Shown here: in pieces, positions 1-9,055 of the stretch
Layout: each line of letters begins with the position of its first letter
Numbering within the stretch: position 1 is the first letter of the stretch
Source: Sandaracinaceae bacterium
Lineage (GTDB): Bacteria > Myxococcota_A > Polyangia > Polyangiales > Sandaracinaceae
Direction: 5' to 3'
Assembly (NCBI GenBank): GCA_019637095.1
Contig: JAHBWG010000027.1
Location: 1-64,000 of the forward strand
Length of the DNA: 64,000 nucleotides
The notes under the pieces: model-generated
Seen by the model: only the letters and a program-made list of their open reading frames with translations
What the model was told of the DNA's origin: nothing
Database searches by the model: none
Position numbers and translations under genes: made by a program

Positions 1-84
1 GGGCGTCCAGAAGAGCTTGCGCTCGTTCGTGCGCCGCGTGACGGCGAGGGTACCGTTCGGGACGGCGACGCGGGAGCGGGTCAC
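1..84 (-). CDS. partial N-terminus, possible REP-associated (Y1) transposase
   Basis: Reading leftward from a GTG at 84, 28 codons stay open to the window edge. The peptide begins with MTRSR and continues into VTRRTNERKLFW. This pattern, Val/Ile-Thr-Arg-Arg followed by a basic stretch and an aromatic, is how many RAYT/IS200-like Y1 transposases of high-GC bacteria begin; the catalytic HUH motif and Tyr would lie outside the window. Palindromic repeats just upstream (155-248) fit a RAYT, whose substrates are such repeats. Only the first 28 residues are visible, so the family call is tentative. Confidence 0.4.
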   Translation of the reverse strand, partial: MTRSRVAVPNGTLAVTRRTNERKLFWTP

Positions 85-154
85 GCGCCGGAGCCATCAA
101 CCGGCGTGCCGGAGATGCGCTCTCATGATCTCGCGCACTTACGAGACGCGATCG

Positions 155-248
155 GCGAAATGGCGCCGATCGGCGCGGCGATCGCCGCGAAATGGCGCCG
201 ATCGGCGCGGCGATCGCCGCGGTGGCGCGGCGATCGCCGCGGTGGCGG
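155..248. repeat. tandem palindromic repeats, REP/BIME-like
   Basis: A 32-bp unit is repeated exactly twice (155-186 and 187-218), followed by a shortened third copy (219-238) and a remnant to 248. Each unit holds two perfect 14-bp palindromes: GCGCCGATCGGCGC (163-176 and 195-208) and GCGGCGATCGCCGC (175-188, 207-220 and 227-240). It lies in non-coding DNA immediately upstream of the transposase-like fragment. Alternating palindromes beside a RAYT-type gene is the classical REP/BIME arrangement; that interpretation is inference. Confidence 0.7.
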
Positions 249-332
249 CCTCGCCGAGCACGCCGTCCGCCGGGCCGCTGCGACCGGTGCGCCGACCGAG
301 ACAGCTCCGGGTGGAGGATCGTCGACCGTACG

Positions 333-965
333 TCAGTGGACGCAGCCGAAGGCGTCGGTCTCGACGACGACGACGGGCGGGCCGCCGACGTCGAACGTGA
401 GCTCGAGCGAGAAGCTCGCGTCGGTGCACAGCGCGCGGCACGCCTCCTCGAAGGTCGTGTCCGCGCCCGTCTTGCGCTGCTCCTGCGAGCCCGCGCCGCC
501 CGTGAGCGCGAAGCTCGCGACGTCGACGGTGAGGCTCTGCGTGCCGCCCCCGGTGCCCGCGATCGTGAGCTTCGCGTCGAGCAGCGTCGCGGTCGCGGCG
601 CTCGCCCCGCGCACGTCGACGGTCCAGAACGCGAGCACCGGGTCCGTCCGCGGGTCGCCGATCACCGGCTGACAGTTCGAGTACACCGCGACGTCGCGCA
701 CGGTGACCGTCGCGCTCGGCCCCGCGTCCGCCGCGCCGCCGTCCGACGCTCCCGCGTCGGACACGCCTGCGTCGGCGCCGCCGTCCTCGCCGCTCCCCGC
801 GTCGGAGCCGCCATCGCCGCCGATGCCGGCGTCCTCACGGGCCGCCGCGTCCGCGCCCCCCGCGTCGAGCGCGGTCCCCGCGTCGCGGCCCCCCGCGTCC
901 GTCTCACTCGAGCCATCGCAAGCCACCCAGAAGAGCGCGAGGGCGATCGATACCGTGCTGCGCAT
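333..965 (-). CDS. lipoprotein with Asp-Ala-Gly-rich linker
   Basis: A 210-residue exported lipoprotein. The N-terminus is a short hydrophobic signal ending in the lipobox-like WVAC, with Cys16 as lipidation site. Residues 20-82 are a low-complexity Asp/Ala/Gly linker of the kind common in Myxococcota surface lipoproteins. Residues 85-210 form a beta-rich domain with four Cys (NCQP, CRALC, FGCVH). ATG start at 963-965. No recognised family; the C-terminal domain is probably an extracytoplasmic binding or structural module. It stands alone, with a non-coding stretch downstream and the receiver gene 32 bp upstream on the same strand. Confidence 0.8.
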   Translation of the reverse strand: MRSTVSIALALFWVACDGSSETDAGGRDAGTALDAGGADAAAREDAGIGGDGGSDAGSGEDGGADAGVSDAGASDGGAADAGPSATVTVRDVAVYSNCQPVIGDPRTDPVLAFWTVDVRGASAATATLLDAKLTIAGTGGGTQSLTVDVASFALTGGAGSQEQRKTGADTTFEEACRALCTDASFSLELTFDVGGPPVVVVETDAFGCVH

Positions 966-997
966 GGCGCGGATCGTAGCGCGAGACACGCGCGCGC

Positions 998-1420
998 TCA
1001 CGCGCTCGGCTCGTCCGTCCACGGCGGCGTACGGCGCCAGCTCCGAGGCGGCGTGTGCTCGAGCTCGTCGAGCACGCGCACCAGATCGCAGTAGGCGAAC
1101 GGCTTCTCGAGCACCCGATCGAACACCGCGATCTGATCCGAGCGCAGCTCGTCGAGCCACCCCGTCACGCAGACGATGCGGGGGCAGCGCGCGCCGAGCG
1201 AGGCGCGCAGCGTCTCGGCGAGCTCCTCCCCGCTCATCTCCGCCATGAGGAAGTCGGTCAGGAGGAACGCGGGCGGCCTCGCGCTGCACGCCTCGATCGC
1301 GTCGGACGCGGAGGCGAAGCGCTCCACCGCGAACCCGTCCTCCTCCAGCATGCGGCCGATCGCGTCGAGGATCGCGACCTCGTCGTCGACCACCATCACG
1401 CGCGTGGCGTCCGTCGTCAT
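998..1420 (-). CDS. single-domain response regulator
   Basis: A 140-residue stand-alone receiver (CheY-like) protein. It shows the acidic pair in VMVVDDE near residue 12, the phospho-acceptor Asp in LLTDFLM near residue 55, and the conserved switch/Lys region in RVLEKPF near residue 108. No output domain follows, only a short charged tail, so it should act by protein contact within a phosphorelay. No histidine kinase is adjacent. It is transcribed divergently from the RND-type transporter gene; the 113-bp gap must hold both promoters. Partner unknown. Confidence 0.85.
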   Translation of the reverse strand: MTTDATRVMVVDDEVAILDAIGRMLEEDGFAVERFASASDAIEACSARPPAFLLTDFLMAEMSGEELAETLRASLGARCPRIVCVTGWLDELRSDQIAVFDRVLEKPFAYCDLVRVLDELEHTPPRSWRRTPPWTDEPSA

Positions 1421-1533
1421 GAGCCCCCCTCGAAAGAGCCCTGATGGTGCGCGATCTTCGTGACGTGCGCATCCTCCACGATCGGGGATGGGGGCGCCGG
1501 GAGTGCGCTCGTGTAGGGTGCGCGCAGACGCTC

Positions 1534-4133
1534 ATGCGGGAACGTCTGCTCGGCCGGATCGGCGCGCTCGGCGTCGAGCGCCCCTACGCGGTGCTCGGCG
1601 TCGCGGCGGCGCTCGCCGCGCTCGCCGCCGCGGCGATCCCGCGCATCGAGATCGCGTCGAGCCGCTTCGAGCTGATCGCCGGCGAGACGAGCTTCGTGGA
1701 CGTGCCCGGCGCGCGGACCGATCTCGTCGCGCTCGTTCGCGCGAGCGACCCGGCGCGCGCGCGCGCGGCGACGGACCAGCTCGCCGTCGAGCTCGCGGCC
1801 CTCGACGGAGTGCAAGATGTGTTGCACCGTGTGGATCCAGAGCTGCTCGCCGAGCACGCGCTGTTCGCGCTGCCGGCCAGCGAAGCGGAGGCGCTCGCGC
1901 GCGCGTCGGGCGCGCGGAGCCTCGCCGCGCTCGTCGCCCTCGCCCGCGAGGGGCTCGGTGGCCGAGAGGGGGACACGCTCGACACGCTCGAGAGCGCGCC
2001 CGAGCTCGGAGCGGATCCCGCGGGCGGCCTGCGCTCGCTCGTCGCGCTGCTCGAGGAGGCGACGCGCTGGCAGATCGAGCCTGGGCGCGACGTGATCGAG
2101 CTCGGGGCGCGCGCGCCAGGACCTCGGCTCGATGGCGCGGGCTACCTCGTGTCGAGCGACGGAAGCACCCGCTACGTGCTCGTGACGCCGGCCCGCGCGA
2201 CGGACCGCTACGACGAGGTCGCGCCGCTCGTCACCCGCGCGCGCGCGCTCGGCCGCGAGATCGCGCACGCGCGCGGCGTCGACATCGCGTTCACCGGCTA
2301 CCCCGCGCTCGCCGTCGACGAGGTCGACGCGATCCGCGACGGCAGCGTGCGGACCGGCGTCGTGTCGGGGCTGCTCGTGATGGCGCTCTTCGCGATCGCG
2401 TTCCGCTCGCGCGCGGGGATCGTGCTCGCCGGCGCGCCGCTCGGGCTCGGGATGCTGCTCGCGTTCGGCGCGATCGCGCTGGTCGTCGGCGAGCTCAACC
2501 TGTTGACCCAAGCCGCCGCGCCGGTGTTCGCGGGCCTGGGCATCGACTTCGCGATCCACCTGCTCGCCGCGTACGACGACGAGCGCCGCGCGGGCACGCC
2601 ACACGCGGGCGCGATCGATCGCGCGATGCGCGGCGCCGGCAAGGCGATCACGACCGGCGCGCTGACGACGTCCGGGGCGTTCTTCGCGCTGTCGTTGGCC
2701 GAGCACCGCGCGTTCCGCGAGCTCGGGCTCGTGGCCGGGCTCGGCCTGCTCGTCGTGCTCGCGGCGGTGCTGTTCGTGACGCCCGCGCTCACGACGGTGG
2801 GCGAGCGGCGCGGCTGGCGCTGGCTGACGCTCGGCAGCGGCGCGCCGCGCCCGGTCGGTGGCGAGGCCGCCGCCTTCGCGCGGCGCGTCACGTCGCGGCC
2901 GGGGCCGATGCTCGCGGCGAGCGCGCTCGTCGTGCTCGCGCTCGCGGCGGGGCTCGGGCGCGTGCGGTTCGACGCGGAGGTCGAGGCGCTGTTGCCCGCG
3001 GAGGCGCCGAGCGTCGTCGCGGCGCGGCGCCTGCGCGCCGACGGCGCCTACTCGAGCGAGGTGCTGGTGGCCCGCGCGCCGGACCTCGACGCGCTCGCGG
3101 CGACGAGCGCGCGCCTGGCCGCCCTCCCGTCGGTCGCGTACGTCGAGAGCGTCGCGCCGTTCGCGCATGTCGATACGCAAGCGACATTGCAGAGGCTCGC
3201 CGCGCTCCCGGCGCCGCGCGCGCCCGCGGAGCTCGCCCCGCTCGCGCCGGCGCTCGCCGCCGCTCGCGCGCGACGCCGCGGGCCCACGAGACGGCCTCGC
3301 TCGCGGGAGAGGCCGCCGCGCCGGCCGAGGAGCTGCGCCGCCTCGCGAGCACCTCGCGCGCGCTCGAGGCCGCGCTCGTCCCCGCGCGGGTCGCCGCGTT
3401 CGACGCCGCCCTCGAAGCGCTCCTCGCGCCCGTCGCCGCGGCGGTCGAGGACGCGCAGGACGGCACGCTCGCGGCGCCCTCGCTCGACGCGCTCCCCGAC
3501 GCGCTGCGCGCGCGGCTCGGCGGCGACGCGAGCGGCTACCCCCTCTACATCCACCCGCGCGGCGACGTGCTCGCGCCCGGCGCGCTCGACGCGTTCCTGC
3601 GCGACGTGCGCGCCGTGACCCCCGACGCGGCCGGCTCGCCCGCCGACTTCGCCGCGTTCCTCGCGGCGATGAAGCGCAGCCTCGCCGCGGCCGCGGGCCT
3701 CGCGCTCGTGGTCGTCATCGCGCTGCTCGCCGCGGACCTGCGGCGCGCGCGCGACGTGGCGCTCGCGCTCGCCCCGGTCGCGCTCGGCGGGACCGCCCTC
3801 TTCGGCGCGCTCGGGTGGCTCGGTATCTCGGCCAACCTCGCCAACCTCGCCGCGGTGCCGCTGCTCCTCGGGATCGGCGTCGACGACGGCGTGCACCTGA
3901 TCCACCGGCGGCGCGCGAGCCGCTCGTGCGCCGTCGCGCTCGGCGGGATCGCGCGCGCGCTCGTCGCGACGACGCTGACCACCGTCGCAGCGTTCGGCGC
4001 GCTCGGCTTGGCGGCCCACCGCGGCATGCAGTCCTTCGCGCTCGTGATGGTGCTCGGCGCGGCGCTCTGCCTCGCGGCGACGACGCTCGCGCTGCCGGCG
4101 CTCATCCGCCTGAGCTGGCCGGACGAGGGTTGA
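1534..4133 (+). pseudogene. RND/MMPL-type transporter, interrupted by an apparent frameshift
   Basis: An MMPL/HpnN-like RND transporter of about 865 residues if repaired. Reading from ATG 1534 gives an N-terminal TM helix, a periplasmic loop, five TM segments (GVVSGLLVMALFAIAF, then the LNLLTQ...GIDFAIHLL and TTSGAFFALS stretches) and the start of the second half. Near 3260-3290 that frame degenerates into an Arg/Pro-rich string. The homologous sequence continues in the next frame (HETASLAGEAAAP, then GISANLANLAAVPLLLGIGV) to a stop at 4133. One base appears missing. Such proteins export lipids or hopanoid-like substrates. It may be a real disruption or an assembly error; everything else in both halves looks functional. 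Confidence 0.8.
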
Positions 4134-4791
4134 GCGCGAGCAGCGCGACGCGGCCGAGCACCGGGAGCCAGCGCGCGGCGCGCTCGTCGACGTCGAAGCC
4201 CGCGAGCGCGTCCGCGTATCCCTCGCGCTCGATGCCGGGCACGATCACGTACCCGCGGCCGCGAGGCTCGAGGTGCGCGGGGAGCGCGGCGAGGAAGCGG
4301 CACAGGACCTCGCCTCGGGCGCCACCGAGGTAGGCGCGCTCCGCGTCGTCGGCGGGCTCTCCGAAATGGAACGGCGGGTTGAACAGCACGCGCGCGAAGC
4401 GCTCGCCCGCGAGCGGCGCGAAGAGGTCACCCGTGAGCAGGCGTGGCGCGGGCAAGCCGTGCGCGCGCGCCGCCGCGGCGACCGGCGTGAGGTCCACGTG
4501 CGGGAGCTCGGTCGCGGTGACCGAGGCGCCCGCCTTCGCGGCGAGGAGCGCCCAGACACCGCACCCCGTGCCCACGTCGAGCACGCGCTCACCCGGCGCG
4601 AGCCCCTCGAGCGCGGCGGCGTAGAGCGGCGCGAGCGAGACGCCCCCGAAGGGCGCTGGGTTACAGACACCGGGCGCCACCTCGAGCGCGAGGCCATCGA
4701 CGTGCACGCGCGCGCGGCGCGCGGAGCGCGCTTTCATCAGGCGCACCAGCGCGGCGCGCCGGAGATCGCCGAGCCCCGCCGACGTTCGCAC
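4102..4791 (-). CDS. class I SAM-dependent methyltransferase (small MTS-type domain)
   Basis: A 229-residue methyltransferase. The SAM-binding glycine motif is VLDVGTGCGVWALLAA (about residues 69-84), followed by an acidic strand end (TATEL). The catalytic loop is LFNPPFH (about 137-143), the NPPF/Y signature of N-methyltransferases acting on planar amides or bases, as in RsmC and HemK. The length fits a single MTS domain without the duplicated half of RsmC. Starts with GTG. Its last 32 bp overlap the 3' end of the convergent transporter gene. Substrate (rRNA, protein or small molecule) cannot be told. Confidence 0.85.
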   Translation of the reverse strand: MRTSAGLGDLRRAALVRLMKARSARRARVHVDGLALEVAPGVCNPAPFGGVSLAPLYAAALEGLAPGERVLDVGTGCGVWALLAAKAGASVTATELPHVDLTPVAAAARAHGLPAPRLLTGDLFAPLAGERFARVLFNPPFHFGEPADDAERAYLGGARGEVLCRFLAALPAHLEPRGRGYVIVPGIEREGYADALAGFDVDERAARWLPVLGRVALLALNPRPASSGG

Positions 4792-4882
4792 ACCCCATCG
4801 TACCTCCGCGCCGCCGCGCGCGGCGCGCGAGCGTTCGGCGCAGGTGTTCTCGGCCGAGAAGGTTTACACTCTGCGAAGGCCC

Positions 4883-6919
4883 ATGGCCGAGCTCTCCGGA
4901 ACCGACGCGCGGACCTCGCTCTCCTTCGGGCCCACGCTCCCGTACCCGATGGGGCGCTTCACGCTCTGCGAGGAGATCGGCGCCGGCGGCATGGCGACCG
5001 TCTACCTCGCGAAGATGCGGCTCGCCGCGGGGCTCGAGCGGCACGTCGCGATCAAGACGATCCACTCGCACCTCGCCAAGCAGCAGGCGTTCGTCGACAT
5101 GTTCCTCGACGAGGCGAAGATCGCCTCGCACATCAGCCACCCGAACGTCTGCGCCGTCTACGACTTCGGGGACGTCTCGGGCCTCTACTACATCGCGATG
5201 GAATACCTCGTGGGCGCGCCGCTCATCGAGGTGGTCAACGCGATCGCGGAGGCGGGCGACGACTCGCTGCTCGAGACCGTCCCCTACCTCGCCGCGCGCA
5301 TCATCGCGGACGCGGCCGAGGGGCTGCACGCGGCGCACACGCTCCGCGGCGGAGACGGAAAGCCGCTCCACGTGATCCACCGCGACGTCTCGCCGCAGAA
5401 CCTGTTCGTGACGCACGAGGGCTCGGTGAAGGTGGTCGACTTCGGGTGCGCCAAGGCGCTCGAGCGCGTGACGCAGACGAACACCGGGGTCCTCAAGGGC
5501 AAGGTCGCATACGCGGCGCCGGAGCAGCTGCGCGGCGAGAACGTCGACGCGCGCGTGGACGTGTTCGCGCTCGGCGTGTGCCTCTGGGAGTGCCTCACGC
5601 TTCGCAACCTCTTCCGGCGCGACAACGCGATCCTGACGGCGCAGGCGGTGCTCAACGATGCGATCCCGCTCGCGAACGAGGGCGCGGAGTGGGTGCCCAA
5701 GCCGCTCGCGGCGATCGCGGCGAAGGCGCTCGCGCGCGACCCGTCGCAGCGCTTCGAGAGCGCGCGCGAGATGGGCCGGGCGCTGCGCGGCTTCATCGCG
5801 GGCTCGGGGGTGACGTTCGAGTCGGCGGAGGTCGCGGAGGTGATGCAGCGCCTCTTCGGCGAGCGGCAGAGCGAGACGCTCGACCGGCTCGCGCGGCTCG
5901 ATCAGGTGACCGTCTCGCAGGTCGGCCCGGTGACGGCGGAGCCCGTCGCGGTCGAGGTGGTGACGGGGCCCTCGGCGCCCGTCGACACCGTGCCGCCGCC
6001 GGGCCGCGGCAAGACGAAGAAGTCCAAGCGCGAGCGCGCGCTCGAGAACGCGGCGACCAAGCTGGACAAGTCGCCCTCCAAGTCCGAGCCGAACGCGTGG
6101 GAGCTGAGCGAGGCCGAGGAGGATCCGGTCGTCCTGCCGACGCGCACCGGCCGCTACGCCGCGGCGGTCGCGGTGCTCCTCGCGGTGATCGCGGGCGGCG
6201 CCTACGCGTACCTCGAGCACCGCGCGCCGATCTTCGCGGCGCTCGGGATCGCGCAAGACCACACGGACACGAGCGCGACGAACACGACGGACACGAGCGC
6301 GACGAACACGACGGACACGAGCGCGGCCGACACGAGCGCGGCCGACACGAGCGCGGCCGACACGAGCGCGGCCGACACGAGCGCGGCCGACACGAGCGCG
6401 ACCGACACGAGCGCGACCGACACGGGGCGAGAAGCCGTCGCGGCGGGTGATCCGAGCGAGCCCGAGACGCCGCCGACGGGCGAGCCCGAGACCGGCACGC
6501 GCACGCCCGAGCTCGCTGGCGCGGCCGGCGAGACGGATCACGGCACGAGCCGGCGCCGCGGGCGCCGCGACGAGCCGCCCGTCACCACCACGAGCGCGGG
6601 TGGGACGACCACCGCGCCGCCCGCCACTGCGGCCGGCTCACCGGAGAGCCTCGTACAACCGAGCCGCACGATCGACTTCTCGCGCGGCGTCGTGAACGTG
6701 CGCACCGCCGTCGGCTGGGCGTACGTCGAGCACCAGGGCCAGCGGCTCGGGCGCACGCCGCTCCGCGTCGAGCTCCCTGCCGGACGTCAGACCCTGCGCA
6801 TCCTCCCCTACGGCCGCACCGCGCCGGTCTTCACGCGCATGGTCGACGTCGCGTGGGGGAACCCGCAGACCGTCACGGTCGAGTGGTCCAGCACCGAGGG
6901 CCTGGACAACCCGTACTGA
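4883..6919 (+). CDS. Ser/Thr protein kinase with TM segment and C-terminal PEGA domain
   Basis: A 678-residue membrane-anchored Hanks-type kinase. The cytoplasmic kinase has a glycine loop GAGGMA (33-38), VAIK Lys58, catalytic VIHRDVSPQN (about 163-172) and VVDFG (about 184-188). A basic linker is followed by one TM helix (about 423-442). The extracytoplasmic part contains a striking Asp-Thr-Ser-Ala repeat, then a PEGA-like beta-sandwich (about 598-670) that may bind the envelope. I chose ATG 4883 over an upstream GTG at 4844 because the kinase domain begins soon after and nothing conserved precedes it. Divergent from the methyltransferase gene. Confidence 0.92.
   Translation: MAELSGTDARTSLSFGPTLPYPMGRFTLCEEIGAGGMATVYLAKMRLAAGLERHVAIKTIHSHLAKQQAFVDMFLDEAKIASHISHPNVCAVYDFGDVSGLYYIAMEYLVGAPLIEVVNAIAEAGDDSLLETVPYLAARIIADAAEGLHAAHTLRGGDGKPLHVIHRDVSPQNLFVTHEGSVKVVDFGCAKALERVTQTNTGVLKGKVAYAAPEQLRGENVDARVDVFALGVCLWECLTLRNLFRRDNAILTAQAVLNDAIPLANEGAEWVPKPLAAIAAKALARDPSQRFESAREMGRALRGFIAGSGVTFESAEVAEVMQRLFGERQSETLDRLARLDQVTVSQVGPVTAEPVAVEVVTGPSAPVDTVPPPGRGKTKKSKRERALENAATKLDKSPSKSEPNAWELSEAEEDPVVLPTRTGRYAAAVAVLLAVIAGGAYAYLEHRAPIFAALGIAQDHTDTSATNTTDTSATNTTDTSAADTSAADTSAADTSAADTSAADTSATDTSATDTGREAVAAGDPSEPETPPTGEPETGTRTPELAGAAGETDHGTSRRRGRRDEPPVTTTSAGGTTTAPPATAAGSPESLVQPSRTIDFSRGVVNVRTAVGWAYVEHQGQRLGRTPLRVELPAGRQTLRILPYGRTAPVFTRMVDVAWGNPQTVTVEWSSTEGLDNPY
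6266..6418 (+). repeat. in-frame tandem repeat in kinase linker
   Basis: Two copies of a 24-bp unit (DTSATNTT) are followed by seven copies of a 15-bp unit (DTSAA or DTSAT) inside the extracytoplasmic linker of the kinase. The DNA copies are almost identical, so this is a recent or actively homogenised array rather than mere amino-acid bias. Copy number change in multiples of 5 or 8 codons would alter linker length without breaking the frame. Confidence 0.9.
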
Positions 6920-6925
6920 GTCTTC

Positions 6926-6948
6926 GGAGGGGCTGTTCCAACCCCTCC
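6926..6948 (+). terminator. GC-rich hairpin after kinase gene
   Basis: A 7-bp stem (GGAGGGG at 6926-6932 with CCCCTCC at 6942-6948) and a 9-nt loop, starting 7 nt after the kinase stop codon. There is no U-tract, so termination is only suggested by position and stem strength. Confidence 0.4.
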
Positions 6949-7117
6949 CCCCATCGCGGGGCGACGGGGCCCCTCGACCGACGGCCGTCGCTGCGCGACG
7001 GGCTGGTCTCGACGGCGGAGTCGGCCGCCTGGTCGCTCGATTCGTCGACAGAGGGGTCGTTCCCGCGCGACGCGGGCCGGCGTTGCAGGCGCGCGCGCGG
7101 GCGAACTACGCTCGCGG

Positions 7118-9004
7118 GTGTCGCTCGACGTGGAGGGCTGGCGTGAGACGCTCGGGCCAGCCTGGGTGCCGTCGGCCCGAGCGCTGGCCGACCTCGAGAC
7201 GCTCGCGGCGAGCTTCGTGGCGCGCTCGCAGCAGACCATCGTGCGCGTGGCGGATGCGCCCGGGCACGCCGACGGGACGGAGAGCCTGCGCATCGGGGAG
7301 ACGCTCGGCGAAGGCGGGATGGGGATCGTGCGCGCGGCGGACCAGCTCGTGCTGGCGCGCGGCGTCGCGATCAAGACGGTGCACCCCGAGCGCGGGACGG
7401 CGGCGAGCGCGGGACAGCTCGTGCGCGAGGCGCTCGTGACCGGGCTGCTCGAGCACCCGAACGTCGTACCCGTCCACGACCTGCGCTTCGACGAGCGAGG
7501 CCAGCCGCTCGTCGTGCTCAAGCGGATCCGCGGCACGTCGTGGGAGGCGCTCCTGCGCGATCCGGCGCGCGTACGCGATCGCTTCTTCGAGCGCGACCCG
7601 CTCGCGTGGCACCTGCGCGTCCTGATCCAGGTGTGTCGCGCGGTGGAGCTCGCGCACGAGAAGGGGATCGTGCACCGCGACCTGAAGCCCGCGAACGTGA
7701 TGCTCGGCGAGCACGACGAGGTGTACGTGGTCGACTGGGGCGTGGCCGCCGCGTTCCGCGACGACGTCGACCCGCGCCTGCCGCGCGTCGACGCGCATGT
7801 CGTCGGTACGCCCGCCTACCTCGCGCCGGAGATGGTTCGCGGCGCGCCGGAGGCGATCGACGAGCGCACGGACGTCTACCTCCTCGGGGCGGTGCTCTAC
7901 GAGCTGCTCGTCGGGCACCCGCCCCACCGAGGTGCGCACTTCGCGCAGATCCTCTTCCGCGTGCTCGCGTCGGAGATCACCTGGCCCGAGGACCTCGAGA
8001 TCCCGGACGCGCTGCGTGCGCTCGCGGACCACGCCCTCGCGCGCGACCCCGCCGCGCGCCCGCCGAGCGCCACCGCGTTCCGGCGCGCGCTCGAGGACCA
8101 CCTCGAGCACCGCGCGAGCATCGCGCTCGCGCGCGAGGCGGAGGAGCAGCTCCGCGTCCTCGAGACCGCCCCCGATCGCGACGCTCGCCAGCGCGCGTTC
8201 GGCCAGTGTCGCTTCGCGTTCCAGCACGCGATGCGCATCTGGCCCGACAACGAGGCCGCGCGGCGAGGGCTGGATCGCGCGCTCGCCGGCATGGCGACGC
8301 ACGAGCTCGACGAAGGACACCCGCGCGCAGCCGCCGACCTCTTGGCCGAGGCGGCCGAGGCGCCGGCCGAGCTCGCGGCGCGGATCGACGAGGCGCTCGA
8401 GCGCGAGCGCCGGGACCGCGAGGTGCTCGAGGCCCTCGAGCACGAGCGGAGTCAGATGGACCCGCGCGTCGGGCGGACGCAGCGGATCGTGTTCGCGCTC
8501 TGCGCCGCCGTCACCTGGCTCGCCGGCCCGATCGTCCTCTTGATCCGCAAGTACGCCGAGGTGCCCCAGACCCCGCGGGAGCTCGTCGTCTGGCCGCTGA
8601 TCATCCTCGTCGGCTTCACGATCCCCGCCCTGGTCCTGCGCCGCTCGCTGGAGAGCTCCGCGCTCAACCGGCGCTTCGTTCGCGTGCTGCTCGGGACGAT
8701 GCTCGCGATGTTCCTCCACCACGCGGGCGGCGTCGCGCTCGGGCTGAGCATCGCGCAGATCCAGGCGCTCGACCTCTTGCTCTTCGCTGGCGGCTCGCTG
8801 GCGGTCACCGTGCTCGTCGAGCGGCGGTTCGCGATCGCGGTCGTCGTCTACCTCGTGGCGTTCGCCGTGGCAGCGGCGCTGCCCGAGGAGCGCGCATGGC
8901 CGACGCTCGTGGGCAGCGTCGTCGTCGTCGGGACGTTCCTGTGGCTCTGGCCGCCGTGGCGCGCGGCGGCCGAGGAGCGACCGCTCCCGTCACGTGTGGA
9001 GTGA
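7118..9004 (+). CDS. Ser/Thr protein kinase with multi-pass membrane C-terminus
   Basis: A 628-residue kinase. The glycine loop is GEGGMG (64-69), Lys86 lies in VAIK, the catalytic motif is IVHRDLKPANVM (about 183) and the metal motif reads DWG instead of DFG (VVDWG, about residue 205), a variant also seen in other bacterial kinases. After the kinase come helical, charged TPR-like repeats (about 335-455) and then about six TM helices (456-617) instead of a single anchor. The membrane part could be the sensor. GTG start at 7118. It follows the previous kinase by 198 bp containing a hairpin, so it is probably a separate unit. Confidence 0.92.
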   Translation: MSLDVEGWRETLGPAWVPSARALADLETLAASFVARSQQTIVRVADAPGHADGTESLRIGETLGEGGMGIVRAADQLVLARGVAIKTVHPERGTAASAGQLVREALVTGLLEHPNVVPVHDLRFDERGQPLVVLKRIRGTSWEALLRDPARVRDRFFERDPLAWHLRVLIQVCRAVELAHEKGIVHRDLKPANVMLGEHDEVYVVDWGVAAAFRDDVDPRLPRVDAHVVGTPAYLAPEMVRGAPEAIDERTDVYLLGAVLYELLVGHPPHRGAHFAQILFRVLASEITWPEDLEIPDALRALADHALARDPAARPPSATAFRRALEDHLEHRASIALAREAEEQLRVLETAPDRDARQRAFGQCRFAFQHAMRIWPDNEAARRGLDRALAGMATHELDEGHPRAAADLLAEAAEAPAELAARIDEALERERRDREVLEALEHERSQMDPRVGRTQRIVFALCAAVTWLAGPIVLLIRKYAEVPQTPRELVVWPLIILVGFTIPALVLRRSLESSALNRRFVRVLLGTMLAMFLHHAGGVALGLSIAQIQALDLLLFAGGSLAVTVLVERRFAIAVVVYLVAFAVAAALPEERAWPTLVGSVVVVGTFLWLWPPWRAAAEERPLPSRVE

Positions 9005-9055
9005 GACGCGCTCTCGCGAGCGCTCGGGCAGAACCCCCTGCTACCATGCGTCGAA

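Noticed and set aside
1444-3618. Treating the first half of the RND protein as a complete 724-residue gene
   Set aside because: Its last ~110 codons are Arg/Pro-rich nonsense while true homology continues in the next frame to 4133.
7733-7745. DWG instead of DFG in the second kinase
   Set aside because: The metal-binding Asp and Gly are kept and this variant is known in other bacterial kinases, so it does not imply an inactive enzyme.
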